Part shown: positions 24,901 to 34,700 of the stretch, in pieces
Position numbering within the stretch: position 1 is the first letter of the stretch
Layout of the letters: every line of letters starts with the position of its first letter
Source: Serinus canaria
Taxonomy: Eukaryota > Chordata > Aves > Passeriformes > Fringillidae
Assembly: GCF_022539315.1 (NCBI RefSeq)
Contig: NC_066316.1
Location: 12,269,108 to 12,333,107 of the forward strand
DNA: 64,000 nucleotides
Reading direction: 5' to 3'
Notes under the pieces: model-generated
What the model saw: the letters and a program-made list of their open reading frames with translations, nothing else
The model's database searches: none
What the model was told of the DNA's origin: nothing
Made by a program: the position numbers and the translations under genes

Positions 24901-25531
24901 TTACCTACTGCTTTAAATAAAAGATCAGAAAACCTAACTCCTTTCTTAAAAACCTTAATCTACAAGATTTCTACTCTCCAAATCTGTGTGCTCACTTAAC
25001 ATGCAGTGAGCTAGACTTGAAAGGTCACAAGGCAGCACTGAATCATTATCTATTTGAAAGAATTAAGAGATAAGGGGGGAAAAAGTCAGGTCTATTTTTA
25101 GCTTTGAAATTTACAGCCGTGATAGCATCTGGCCAAATGAAAGTGATCTGATCAAAATGCTGAAAGGCAAAGATATCTATCCTTCATGCATCTTTTAAAA
25201 GCACTGCAAGCCAAGATGTTGGAACCATAGGGAAGAAGTTAATCTTACCTTCAACTGAAAGATTTACTAAAGCCTGTGGCAAAGAATTTAAATGTTAACA
25301 GATCAATTTCTCTTGCAGAAATACAATTCTACTGATTCCTTTACATTTGTTATTAATCTAAATGCAAGGCTCCACAGAAAAGGCAATTCATCTTTGTATA
25401 ATAAGACCACATGAAATTATGCAGGTATTAAGAGCTTCTTTTTCACTTCAGAGTTGTAGGATTAGTCTGCTTTAAGTAGCTAAAGGTAGCCAAGTCACTG
25501 AGACTCTCCAATCCCACATCTCAAATCCAAC
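18906..25531. other. Long unclassified stretch
   Basis: Immediately beyond the CR1 break, 18906-19400 is relatively GC-rich with open frames on both strands (159 codons on - at 18832-19311, 115 on + at 18884-19231). Neither shows a known domain. Further on lie an AT repeat at 20486-20542, T-rich runs near 21600-21620 and 23925-23937, and otherwise featureless DNA. Confidence 0.5.
20486..20542. repeat. AT-rich imperfect tandem repeat
   Basis: AAATGTTATTTATATATA occurs twice with a period of about 22 bases and then grades into alternating TA. Simple low-complexity DNA. Confidence 0.85.
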
Positions 25532-25573
25532 CCAATCCAATCCAATCCAATCCAATCCAATCCAATCCAATCC
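25532..25573. repeat. (CCAAT)n pentanucleotide microsatellite
   Basis: About eight perfect consecutive CCAAT units, preceded by degenerate AATCCAACC-type units. A perfect array of this length is likely to vary in copy number between individuals. Confidence 0.97.
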
Positions 25574-27982
25574 CTCAACCTGTAGGGAAGAAAATGCTTG
25601 AGCACTTTAAAAAAAGTTATACCAGTGTACAAGGCTGTACATGAGGATGCATTTTTAAGGAAATGCTAATTCAAATGAGGTTTGAAAATGGTGAAGACTG
25701 GGATCATTTTGATATATTTTAAACTAAATGGCATAATCTAAATTTGTTTCCCAGGACAGTTCTGTCCCTTGCACTTTTGCTCCCTCCCTTGCATGGACTG
25801 TTCATTATTTTAGCAGAAGTTGATTCTTTCAGGGAGCCATGGCCACAAAAGTATGTTGCCTTCTAGAAAGTTGCAAGACTAGGTCCAACACATGAATGCA
25901 AACACTGACCTCAACCCCACTCCAAGGGAATTTCTGTGGCTTTGGGTGGTATTGCCTTTAACACCAACTTTTAAAGTAATAGCTGCTACACTGTCAACTA
26001 GACAGAGGTTTTTTAAAAGCCTTGCCAAAAGTACTTTTAAAAGCCTTGCAAAAAGTACTTATTCCCTTCATAGGTACAGGCTGTGAACACCAGTTTTGCT
26101 CAAAAAAACAGATTTTAAAATAAACCTCACATGGAAACACCTTGTTTCCCTAGCAGGTGTTTCCATGTTGACCTGTATCATGTGAAATACCATGCCCTAG
26201 CAGCCTGGAAGAGTCACCAATCATTTCCTGCATTCTTCACAGAAACAGGGGAAGAAAGGCTTTAATGAGCATGGTAAGAAATAGGACCTGTTGGTGAGAA
26301 AAATTAAATTTGCAGTGTCGTTGATCTTCAAGCTGTGGGAGAAGAAGATCCATTGCTGTCCATTTTGGACCAAAATTACGCAGGGTTTTTGTTTCTTCTT
26401 CATCTTCTTTTGTGTTTCTTCTTTGACATCCTTGCTATAACACCATGTTTAGCCTTCTCCATGATGAGCAGTCCAGCAAGACCAGGCACTGATGAGAGTT
26501 TTCCTCATGTCATATCAACTGATCTTATGTCCAGCTTGTCCATTAGATTTCCCTTGTTGTATTGGAAGAATTTTTGCTGGCTAGATCCCCAGCAAATGGA
26601 GACAAGATTTGCATATCTGCATTTCTTCCCATTATACACCAGTCATAAATCATCTCTTTATCTGGCAGCCTCTTCAATATGCATTTTTGACATAATTCTC
26701 ACACATAAGTGCAGGGTGGCAAGAGCAGGCACAAATGTTGCCTCCACTGTACCCTTGGGCTCATTACATTTTACATTTGACTTTCTGCACGGTCCTCATT
26801 GCACAAGTGTAGAAATAATTTCTGAATGCTCTGTTAAAGGAAGTCACTGGCAGGTTGGCACAAAAACCATTGTTGAGTCACCATTCTGCACGGGCATCCA
26901 GAAGACCTAAGGGTTTCTAGAGAACCTGAGGCTGTGGATTCAACAGTGCAGAAAAAACAGGTGCAGCACACATCCAAAATAAGAAAAGTATCCTTTCCCT
27001 TTCAGTGTGATGGGTCAGCAATAAGGAAAGATCAGCAGTGTGATGGTAACAGAATTTTGTAAAAGCCTTTTTCAAAGATAAAATTTTTAAGTGGCATGTT
27101 TAATCTTAGTGAACTTTTAAAACTTCTTTACTCATATCCTCCCCCTGTACTCATGCAACTCAAAATTTTTTTTTACAATTAGAGAGCTTAAAAGCACCAC
27201 TTCTACAACTGCTTTCAGGAACAAAAAAGACACCACTATGTCTAGAATACTGATTGAATGTTGGGAGCCTGAAGGTTAGTGCGAGGTAGAAGCAATCTAA
27301 TCCTCTAAAAACTGAGAGCTTGCCCTGCTGGTCATCCTTTCAACTCTTTTTACTGGCTGTTGAAATGCAGTTAGTTCAGAGCTGCTGGAACCTCTTCAAA
27401 GACACAGTCTGTGTGCAGAGCTGAGCTTTCCTTTCCATACACGAGACCCCTGCAATGGTGTTAAAGCTTTTCTAACCCCACAGGTTTAAGCCACTTCAGC
27501 TCATGGCTCCCAAACTGCCTTTTTTCTTTATTGCAAATTGAAAACTGTTTTCCCATCTACCATTGGCAAATCCTTTCAGAGAAAACCTAGGCAAAGTGCC
27601 ACTCCAATGCTCCCTCTTTCCCTGCAAGTTTCACTTGAGATGGGAGAAGCTGCCCAAGCCACATCCCTCTCCATCCTCTTCCTGTGCACACACTTCTGTT
27701 CCCCATCTGCCTCTCCACCACACTGGCTTCATTTGCACTATCCTCCTGTTGTATACTACACCCCTGCCATTCCATATGTCCTCAGACATATTTTCCAGAC
27801 TGGATTTTGCTGTTTCCTTCTTTGGTTTTTGTTTTACTTTTTGGGTTGTGGTTTTTTCAGTTTGGTTTTTGTTGGTTTTTTGGGTTTTATTTTTTGTCTC
27901 CTTGCAGCTGTTTTTTCCCACTGTCTCCAGTTGTTGTCCCTTGCATCCCTGTCACACTTGACCCTGAGCATTAAATGCCCTC
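25574..27982. other. Unclassified stretch with one long open frame
   Basis: Contains a 24-bp direct duplication at about 26011-26059 (TTTTAAAAGCCTTGC-AAAAGTAC twice). It also holds a 191-codon + strand open frame at 26335-26910, hydrophobic near its start (FLFLLHLLLCFFF) and with no domain I recognise. T-rich/GT-rich low-complexity DNA lies at about 27815-27905. Confidence 0.45.
26011..26059. repeat. 24-bp direct duplication
   Basis: Two adjacent near-identical units, each built on TTTTAAAAGCCTTGC followed by AAAAGTAC, differing at one base. A small slippage duplication. Confidence 0.85.
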
Positions 27983-28592
27983 TGTGAAAAGCGCCAATCA
28001 CTTGTTTTTAAAATATTAAAAGTTTAATAGTAATAAAAGGGTTATAAAAACAGTAATACAATTAGAGTAATAATAATTTGGACAATTTGAATTAGGACAA
28101 TATGAGACAATAGAAAGAAAGAGTTACAGATGTCCGGGTACATTTTTCTGGGCAGCATGAGCCCAAAAAAGGACACTTGTTAACAGAGGATTAACCCTTA
28201 GAAACAACAGCCTGTTGCATATTCATACACCTCACACATGATGTATAAATTCCATTCAAACACAGGATTCTGTCTGGGCAGTGTCAGCTTCTTCCTCTGA
28301 ATCCTAACAGCACCTTCGAGGTGGGAAGAAGTTTGTTTCTTCTGATAAGAGCACAATAAATTCTTTTTCTCTGAAAGATGTAGGTGTCCTGTGGCTGCTA
28401 TCTCGCTGTAAGTCCTTTCTTCAAAAAAAGTATCTTACATAGCATAGTTTCTATTTTAACATTTTTATAACCTAAAACTATATTTAACACACTACTTGAG
28501 GGAATTAATACAGCATAACTTTCTAACACAACACATATAATATTCATTTGAATATTTGTGAAAAGCCAATCATAAAATACACATTTTTCACA
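27983..28592 (-). mobile_element. Solo LTR of a songbird-type endogenous retrovirus
   Basis: A 610-bp element beginning TG and ending CA on both strands, in - orientation. The - strand 5' end is at 28592 (TGTGAAAAATGTG) and the 3' end at 27983 (GGCGCTTTTCACA). The 4-base direct repeat CCTC flanks it at 27979-27982 and 28593-28596, fitting a gammaretrovirus-like (ERV1) integration footprint. I recognise internal phrases of a common songbird LTR, such as GAAGGTGCTGTTAGGATTC and TGCAACAGGCTGTTGTTTC. A second copy of the terminal phrase TGTGAAAAGCCAATCA lies just inside the 5' end (28557-28572). The element is intact end to end, has no internal viral genes, and looks relatively young because the termini and duplication are preserved. 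Confidence 0.9.
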
Positions 28593-28780
28593 CCTCAGAG
28601 CCAGAAGGGCATTTGCAGCCTGAGGAGGCTGTTCCAGGTACCCACAGCCCTTCAGCTCCATCAGCACAGAGCACAAGGATGCCTGAAAACCAAAGGATCC
28701 TTCGAGGGTTCCCAGAGGCTTGCAGCTTGTGGAAAGCCCATGAGGCTCTCTAGTTAAAGAAGCAAGACAGTGTTTCTAGT
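28593..28780. other. Spacer between LTR and inverted repeat
   Basis: Begins with the CCTC target duplication. Nothing else recognised. Confidence 0.5.
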
Positions 28781-28976
28781 GGAGAAACAGGTGGTCATTC
28801 TGTTTTAGGGTGTTTTCAATCAACAAACAGGTTTTGCATAAATATGTCTGGTGTTAATCTGTCATTCAAGTCAAATGTCCAATACCTCACTGTACTACTA
28901 ATGATAGTGGGGGGTGTCTGTCTTGGTGTCCTACACAGACTGCCACATCCACACGTAAGTCTTGCACATAAATGTT
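28781..28976 (+). repeat. 196-bp unnamed repeat, left copy of inverted pair
   Basis: Matches the reverse complement of 30401-30596 end to end at about 92% by my hand comparison. Similarity begins exactly at GGAGAAACAGGTGGTC on the outer side of both copies and ends at AAATGT on the inner side. It shares ACCTCACTGTACTACTAATG and GTGTCCTACACAGACTGCC. The outer ends are sharp, as expected of element termini. I cannot name the family. Confidence 0.93.
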
Positions 28977-30400
28977 ACCTGTTGGATTGTTTTATCTATC
29001 ACTATGACCCTTCTCTACTTTTATCTTATCAAAATATGTCAATATTTACCCTGACAAACTAGCTTGAGGTAGAGCAACGTCTTGCGTGCATTCTTCAGAT
29101 CTTAATTTTGAGCTACAGCAGAACTGGCCACGAGCCCCTTGGTGGGGCTGCACTTGGAGACTTTGCTTTCCATTAAGATCCCTCTCCCAGAAGAGTTTTG
29201 ATTGTTTATGTTCCAGGCTTTTGTTTCTACTACTCTGCAAAGCAGAGTGCTAAGTCTCCGCAGGAAGTGTGAAGATACACCACCTCCAGAAGCATGTAGT
29301 ACCAAATGTGTGTTCCTTAAACACATCAACAAGATCAGGAAACAGCTGCAGGGAGCGGATCCCAGCACACAGCCAGGCTAAATGAACAGCCACTCTCCTG
29401 AGAGAAGTTCTTCATTAGCTGGCAAAGCCAACTTAAGCCTACTCTATCCAGTTTTAACTGCAGATCAGACATGAGAAGTCTAATTCAGGCGAGCTATAAA
29501 TTACACTACATGCTCATTCTTTGTCATGATCTCCAATCTGTTCCTCCAGTGAAGTCTTGGAAATATTTCTTTCCGTGCTATATTAAGCCAAGAGGATGGT
29601 ATGGATTTTTGTACAATGTGTAATGATCCATTTTACAAGCTTATGAATCTCTATCAGTGCTGTATTAGCAGCCTGGAAGGTCTGTCTTCTAAACTGACAT
29701 TTTCCACAGCATGAGGTGTTCCAGAAGAAAACAATGTGTCTGCTGAGGCTACATACAGTTCTTGAGAAAAATAGGATTTCCTACTGCAATGCCATCTTTG
29801 ACATTTTCCTGAGATTTTAGGATTAAATATAACCAGCCTTGCTATGAATTTGTCTTGGTCTCAGCTTTTCCAAATTTAAATGTTCCAGAAAGCCAGCTTC
29901 AAGATGTAGTAAACTTATTCAGTGGCACCCACTGGATTTTCCAGCATGTATTAAAGTTAGGAAAAGCCTATTAAACTGTCTTATCCTGCTAATATCAAGC
30001 TCAGCTGTAGGTGCATGCTCCCCTAAAATATATTCTACAAGACTGAGCTTCTCATTCTCCTCAGCCAACACCAGTCCATGCACAGAAGGACCATGAACTT
30101 CTGATGCACTGATTGTGAGAGGAAAGAGCAGGGAGGGTTATATGGACAGAGCTGTAGCAAAAATTGCTCTTGCACTATTCCCCAGAGGCTTTTGGCCTGC
30201 AGGAATTTTAATTCTCCAGCAGCTTGTTTGGTCCTGGCCCACAAACCCATGGTCTGCATCTTCCTCCCTGCCAGTTTGCACCTGAGTGAAATTTCTCCAT
30301 CAGCTGCAAGGATAAGTAACTACTCTGAATTCCTGGTGGAAAAGGAGCTCTCTTATAGCATTTATATAACATTTAATATAACATTTAAAACATTTAATAT
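28977..30400. other. 1.4-kb segment enclosed by the inverted repeats
   Basis: No transposase, reverse transcriptase or other domain is visible in any frame. Open frames are below 90 codons. An AT-rich run of ATTTAATATAACATTTAA-like units at about 30358-30400 borders the right copy. If the repeats are termini of one element, this would be its non-coding interior. If they are independent insertions, it is ordinary host DNA. Confidence 0.4.
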
Positions 30401-30596
30401 CACATTTAGGTGCAAGATTTACATATGGATGTGGCAGTCTGTGTAGGACACCAAGACAGACACCTCCCCCCATCATTAGTAGTACAGTGAGGTATTGGAC
30501 ATTTGACTTGAACCATTGATCAACACCAGACATATCTATGCAAAACCTGTTTGTTGAATGAAAACACCCTAAAACAGAATGACCACCTGTTTCTCC
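30401..30596 (-). repeat. 196-bp unnamed repeat, right copy of inverted pair
   Basis: Inverted partner of 28781-28976 and of the same length. The outer end reads GACCACCTGTTTCTCC. Bases just outside are ATTAGCAG on this side and TTTCTAGT on the left. They do not form a clear direct target duplication. Confidence 0.93.
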
Positions 30597-33559
30597 ATTA
30601 GCAGCAATCAGCAGAACTGCTGGACTCTGGGCAGCTGTTCCTGATCCTTCCCTGACCTGCAGCCAAGGTACTGACAGGGCTGGGGCTGAGCTCTTTCACA
30701 GCTTCCAGCATCAGGTTTGTGCAGCCCCTCGTAAATCAGAGCTAAGGTGTGAAAACTGAGTGTCCCTAAGGTGCTGTTTCTTATTCTTGGGGAAAGAAAA
30801 TAAAAAAAGAAAACCAAACCAAAAAACCAAAAAGCACATGAAGGAGAGGATATATGGCAGCTGACAGTAACAAGGAACAACAGAATTTATTCGTAGTCAA
30901 TGCAAAAGACAATTGGAAATACACTTGCTTACATCTGGAAGACACTGTATTTATTAAACAAAAATGAACTCCTCTAATGCATCAAGAAGCTATCACATAC
31001 AACTATTTTTTTTTTAATATAGATCTTGCATTTGTAAATACTTTGCTAAAGAATTCTCTGACCATTGCTATTCAGAAGTACTGGCCAAGCTTTTATATTT
31101 ATGTTTTATACATGTGCTGGTGTTTTATCACTCAGGCAAATAAAAAGTGAAGTCCAAATGCTCCCTGAAAATTACAGTATTTAGAGAAATGTTCAGTTGG
31201 ACTTTCCAATCTTTTTTTATGTACTATGAGGAAAAAAAAACCCAAAACAGAAAATGAAATGACCCATGCTATTCTGAGTCTACTGACAGTGAAGTCTGTC
31301 CCTACTCCCCAAGGAAAGGATTGCCTTTCCAGGGACAGGCTAGGCAGCACACATACAGAAATTACATCCTTCAGAAAACTAATTTCAAAAAGTAGTGCTT
31401 GAAGGGAGAGGATGTTAAGATAAGCCTTGAATTTTTGAGCATCAGGGGACAGAAAACTGAAAATTTTATTGCTGGTATCAACAACATTTAGGAGATTCAC
31501 AGTCTTCCAAGTTCTGAATAACTGTGATTTTAAAATCAGTAATTGAGGGTGTCTTTCTCTCCCTGAAGTGTTCACAAAGTGCTGAAGCCTTGGCAGCAAT
31601 GCAGATTGGAATGTTAGCTGTTTCCCAGGATAAGGCTGCACTCATTTTTTAGGCATTTTATTGCAGGTCAGGATAATTTAACTTTAGAAAAATGCTCAGG
31701 ATGACTTTTAAAGAGCTGCTTGTCAGGAAATGTCAGAAAGCTCTGAACATCTTCATGAATGTAACAAAGATGTTTCAAATCACTTTATGAACTGTATATA
31801 AACCTTAAAAAGACTGCCAAGGAAATAGTGAGTTAGAAAATGGTGGTGATGTCACTAACTTCTCCTATTTTGTGTTCCCATCAATCTTCAAAGAACTAGA
31901 AGTGCTTCTTATGAAATTAACCTTCTGAAAGAAGTTTTGCAGCATATCCAAATTCTTTACAAGTTTATTACTTGTAACATTAGACCTTTAAAATTCTGCC
32001 CTTGGAAGGAGAACAAAAAGGACAAGCAGAGCACTTCTCCTGAAGCTTGCTCTGATCACACTCTATAGATTTAGATCTGTGTTTTGGTGACTTAGTGCTC
32101 AACCTTCCTCAGCAAATCCTAAAAAAAAAATTGACAGAGTCAGTTGCCAACTGGCTGGACAGGAAGATGGAAAAACTACCTTGAAACTACCTCCAGCTGT
32201 TACAGGTGTGACAAATGGCATTGGCCTTGTCCCCCACCCCTCAGTGCTGCCCCAGCCACACCTGCCTGACCTCCCATCCTCTCTCCTGCACTGCCCCATC
32301 CCTGTCCACAGCTTCCCTCCAAAAACCAGGACCATGCAGGTCACTCAGAAAATGGACCACAGTCCCAGGGCACAGACTTGGCTTGCAGGCACTCCAGTCT
32401 CCCGAGGCAGCTTAACCCCACAGGTTTCTGGGGGAGAGGTGGTGAAAACAGAAACTCTGCCTCTGCAGGATCCTCCTGCCTCTGCGGAACGTTTTGCCTG
32501 GGTTCACTTTCAGAGGGAAGGATATTCCTCAGGGAGTTTCTAGCTGGGGGACATCTGATTAATCATTCAAGGATGGCCCAGATCTTGATTCTGGGAAGCT
32601 GGATTTGTTTCATTCCCTGCTGTTTGCTTAGGCTAAAGAAGGTACAGACACATCCCTTCTGTGCATTCATGGGGCTGTTCTTCAGCTTTTCAAGGTAGTA
32701 TCTTTATGGCCTTTCCTCCAGCACGTGATTTTGACTCTAGGCAGCATATTTCCTTATTAAAGTAACTGTCTACCAATTTTCATCTTAAATCCTGCAGTAA
32801 AACCAGGCTTTTCCTTGTGCTGCATAAAGAAATCCCTGATTCTCCCCCAGTCTAAGTGGCTGTGAGAGACAAAGCTTATCTATCTGGTTTTTTGGAAGCA
32901 GCCTTTCAACCCCCTGGTCCTTGCACTGCTGCAAACCCTCTGTACTAAGGGCAGTAGTTACACATTTACTCTATTTATGTGAGTGATTTGCATTACTGAA
33001 ATTAGGCACTTGCTGGCATTTCTTCTAGAGTGCAGTTACCCACTGGTACAGAGCATGTAATAAAACCAGTTTGGGTCAGTAAGTTTGCATCTCCTGTGGT
33101 TATTGCAGCAAAGGCAAAGCAGGGCCCTCCTGAGTTTGAACAGCAGTGTTCAAGCCTGCCACAGCAGAAAAGGCAATGGGAAATCTAGCTCAGGGAGCTA
33201 AAATTTGAAAAAAAATTGAAAGAGTTTGAAAATTATAATTTACACAGCATGACTAGGCTTCAGTCAAGGCAAGACATATAATTTACTTTTCTCCCACACT
33301 AGTTGTCTGTACAGTTTGACCAAATTACATTCATTTTCTTGCTTTATTGATGTGTCTTTTCCTTCTGTTAGTTGGAAGCCAGCATGGGCAAGGGCAGGAA
33401 ACAGACTTGCCAAAGAAGCTGCCAGAATAACACTACCCAGAGTGGAGTGCATACCTTTTCCCTGGGTCTGGATTCATTTCAGTCTAATGGAATGAAGCCC
33501 AGTATTCAAACAGCTTGTTGTGAAGGTCATCCCACATTGCAACATTTAATTAGCAGAAT

Positions 33560-33640
33560 ACATATATATACACACACCTGTTTTAATATATGCATGTCTG
33601 TATACATACAGAAATTACATATATATAATATAAATATATC
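33560..33640. repeat. TA/CA-rich simple repeat
   Basis: Interrupted alternating runs (CATATATATACACACACC, then TACATATATATAATATAAAT). Low-complexity DNA. Confidence 0.85.
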
Positions 33641-34583
33641 AGAGGATGGGAGATAGCAACTGGAACAAATTCTTAGTAGGAGTGAATAAATCAGCTTGTA
33701 AAAAAATGAAAGAACCTCCTCATTCTTGATTACTTCAAGGCTCAGTGCAGTCTAGAATTGGATCATCATCAGGAATCAAGGCAAGGAGCATGGCTGAGAG
33801 ATACTACAAGGAATTAATTGCAAGCAAGAATGTTCTTGATGCAAAACTGGCTGCAAATACAAAGTCATTAATTTTTAAATATAAGAAAAAGCATGACAGG
33901 ACATTAAGTCTGTCAGCACACTGGAACCCAAAGGATTTTTTTTAAATTCCAACAGCAAATGTTTACAGAGAAAAAATTGGTTTAGTGCTTTGCTGAGCAG
34001 TTTGTATTTCATGAATTCCACTCTGAAAATGGTGTGTGAAGGGTACAGAATAAACCAGAGACAATAATTTCAGTTCAGGACATGTAATTTGAAAAAAGAG
34101 AGTGAAAAATTTTATGCTGTAGATATGTGTATGTACTTGTGAATATACACTTACTAATGATAAACCATAAATTAATTCATCATCCAAGATTCATATTTCA
34201 GACAAGCTTCAGTGGAGGTTACATCCAAGAGGGCAGGGAGTGAAGAGATTTGTGGGCAGTTTCCCTTTGTGGCTGGGCTGTGCCCTTCTCCCCCATCTGT
34301 CTCCCCCAGGAGGTGCTGAGCTGTCCAGGGGACACCACCACTGCTCTGGAAGCATCAACCTCTGACACCCTCGTGGCATCCACCCTTTCCTGCAGGGCCT
34401 TGGGGGCACTGGAGGTGCTGTGCAGCACCTTTGCAGGGTGTCTCTGTCAGAGGATCCAGCTGAGATTCCATGGATTTGCCATCCTCAGCTCCTTCCCCAG
34501 CACGGTGGTTGGGATTTTCTGCTTACAGTATCCTAAAGTACAGATTAGCTGATGTAACCTCCAGGAAAGGGCTGCCCCTGCAT

Positions 34584-34700
34584 TACCTGTACTATATATA
34601 ATAGGTAATATATAATAGGGATATATAATACCAATTTACTACCTATATAATAGGTCATATATAATAGGTATTTGTAATACCTATATTCTATTGACAATAG
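34584..34700. repeat. AT-rich dyad/tandem repeat cluster
   Basis: At least five variants of ATATATAATAGGTA and its inverted form TACCTATAT occur in about 115 bases, giving many overlapping small dyads such as ACCTATATAATAGGT. It is a small AT-rich minisatellite with hairpin potential. Confidence 0.85.

Noticed and set aside
28844..30533. Related short open frames in the two inverted copies, considered as a protein family
   Set aside because: The shared peptide follows directly from high nucleotide identity. There is no independent sign of coding selection.
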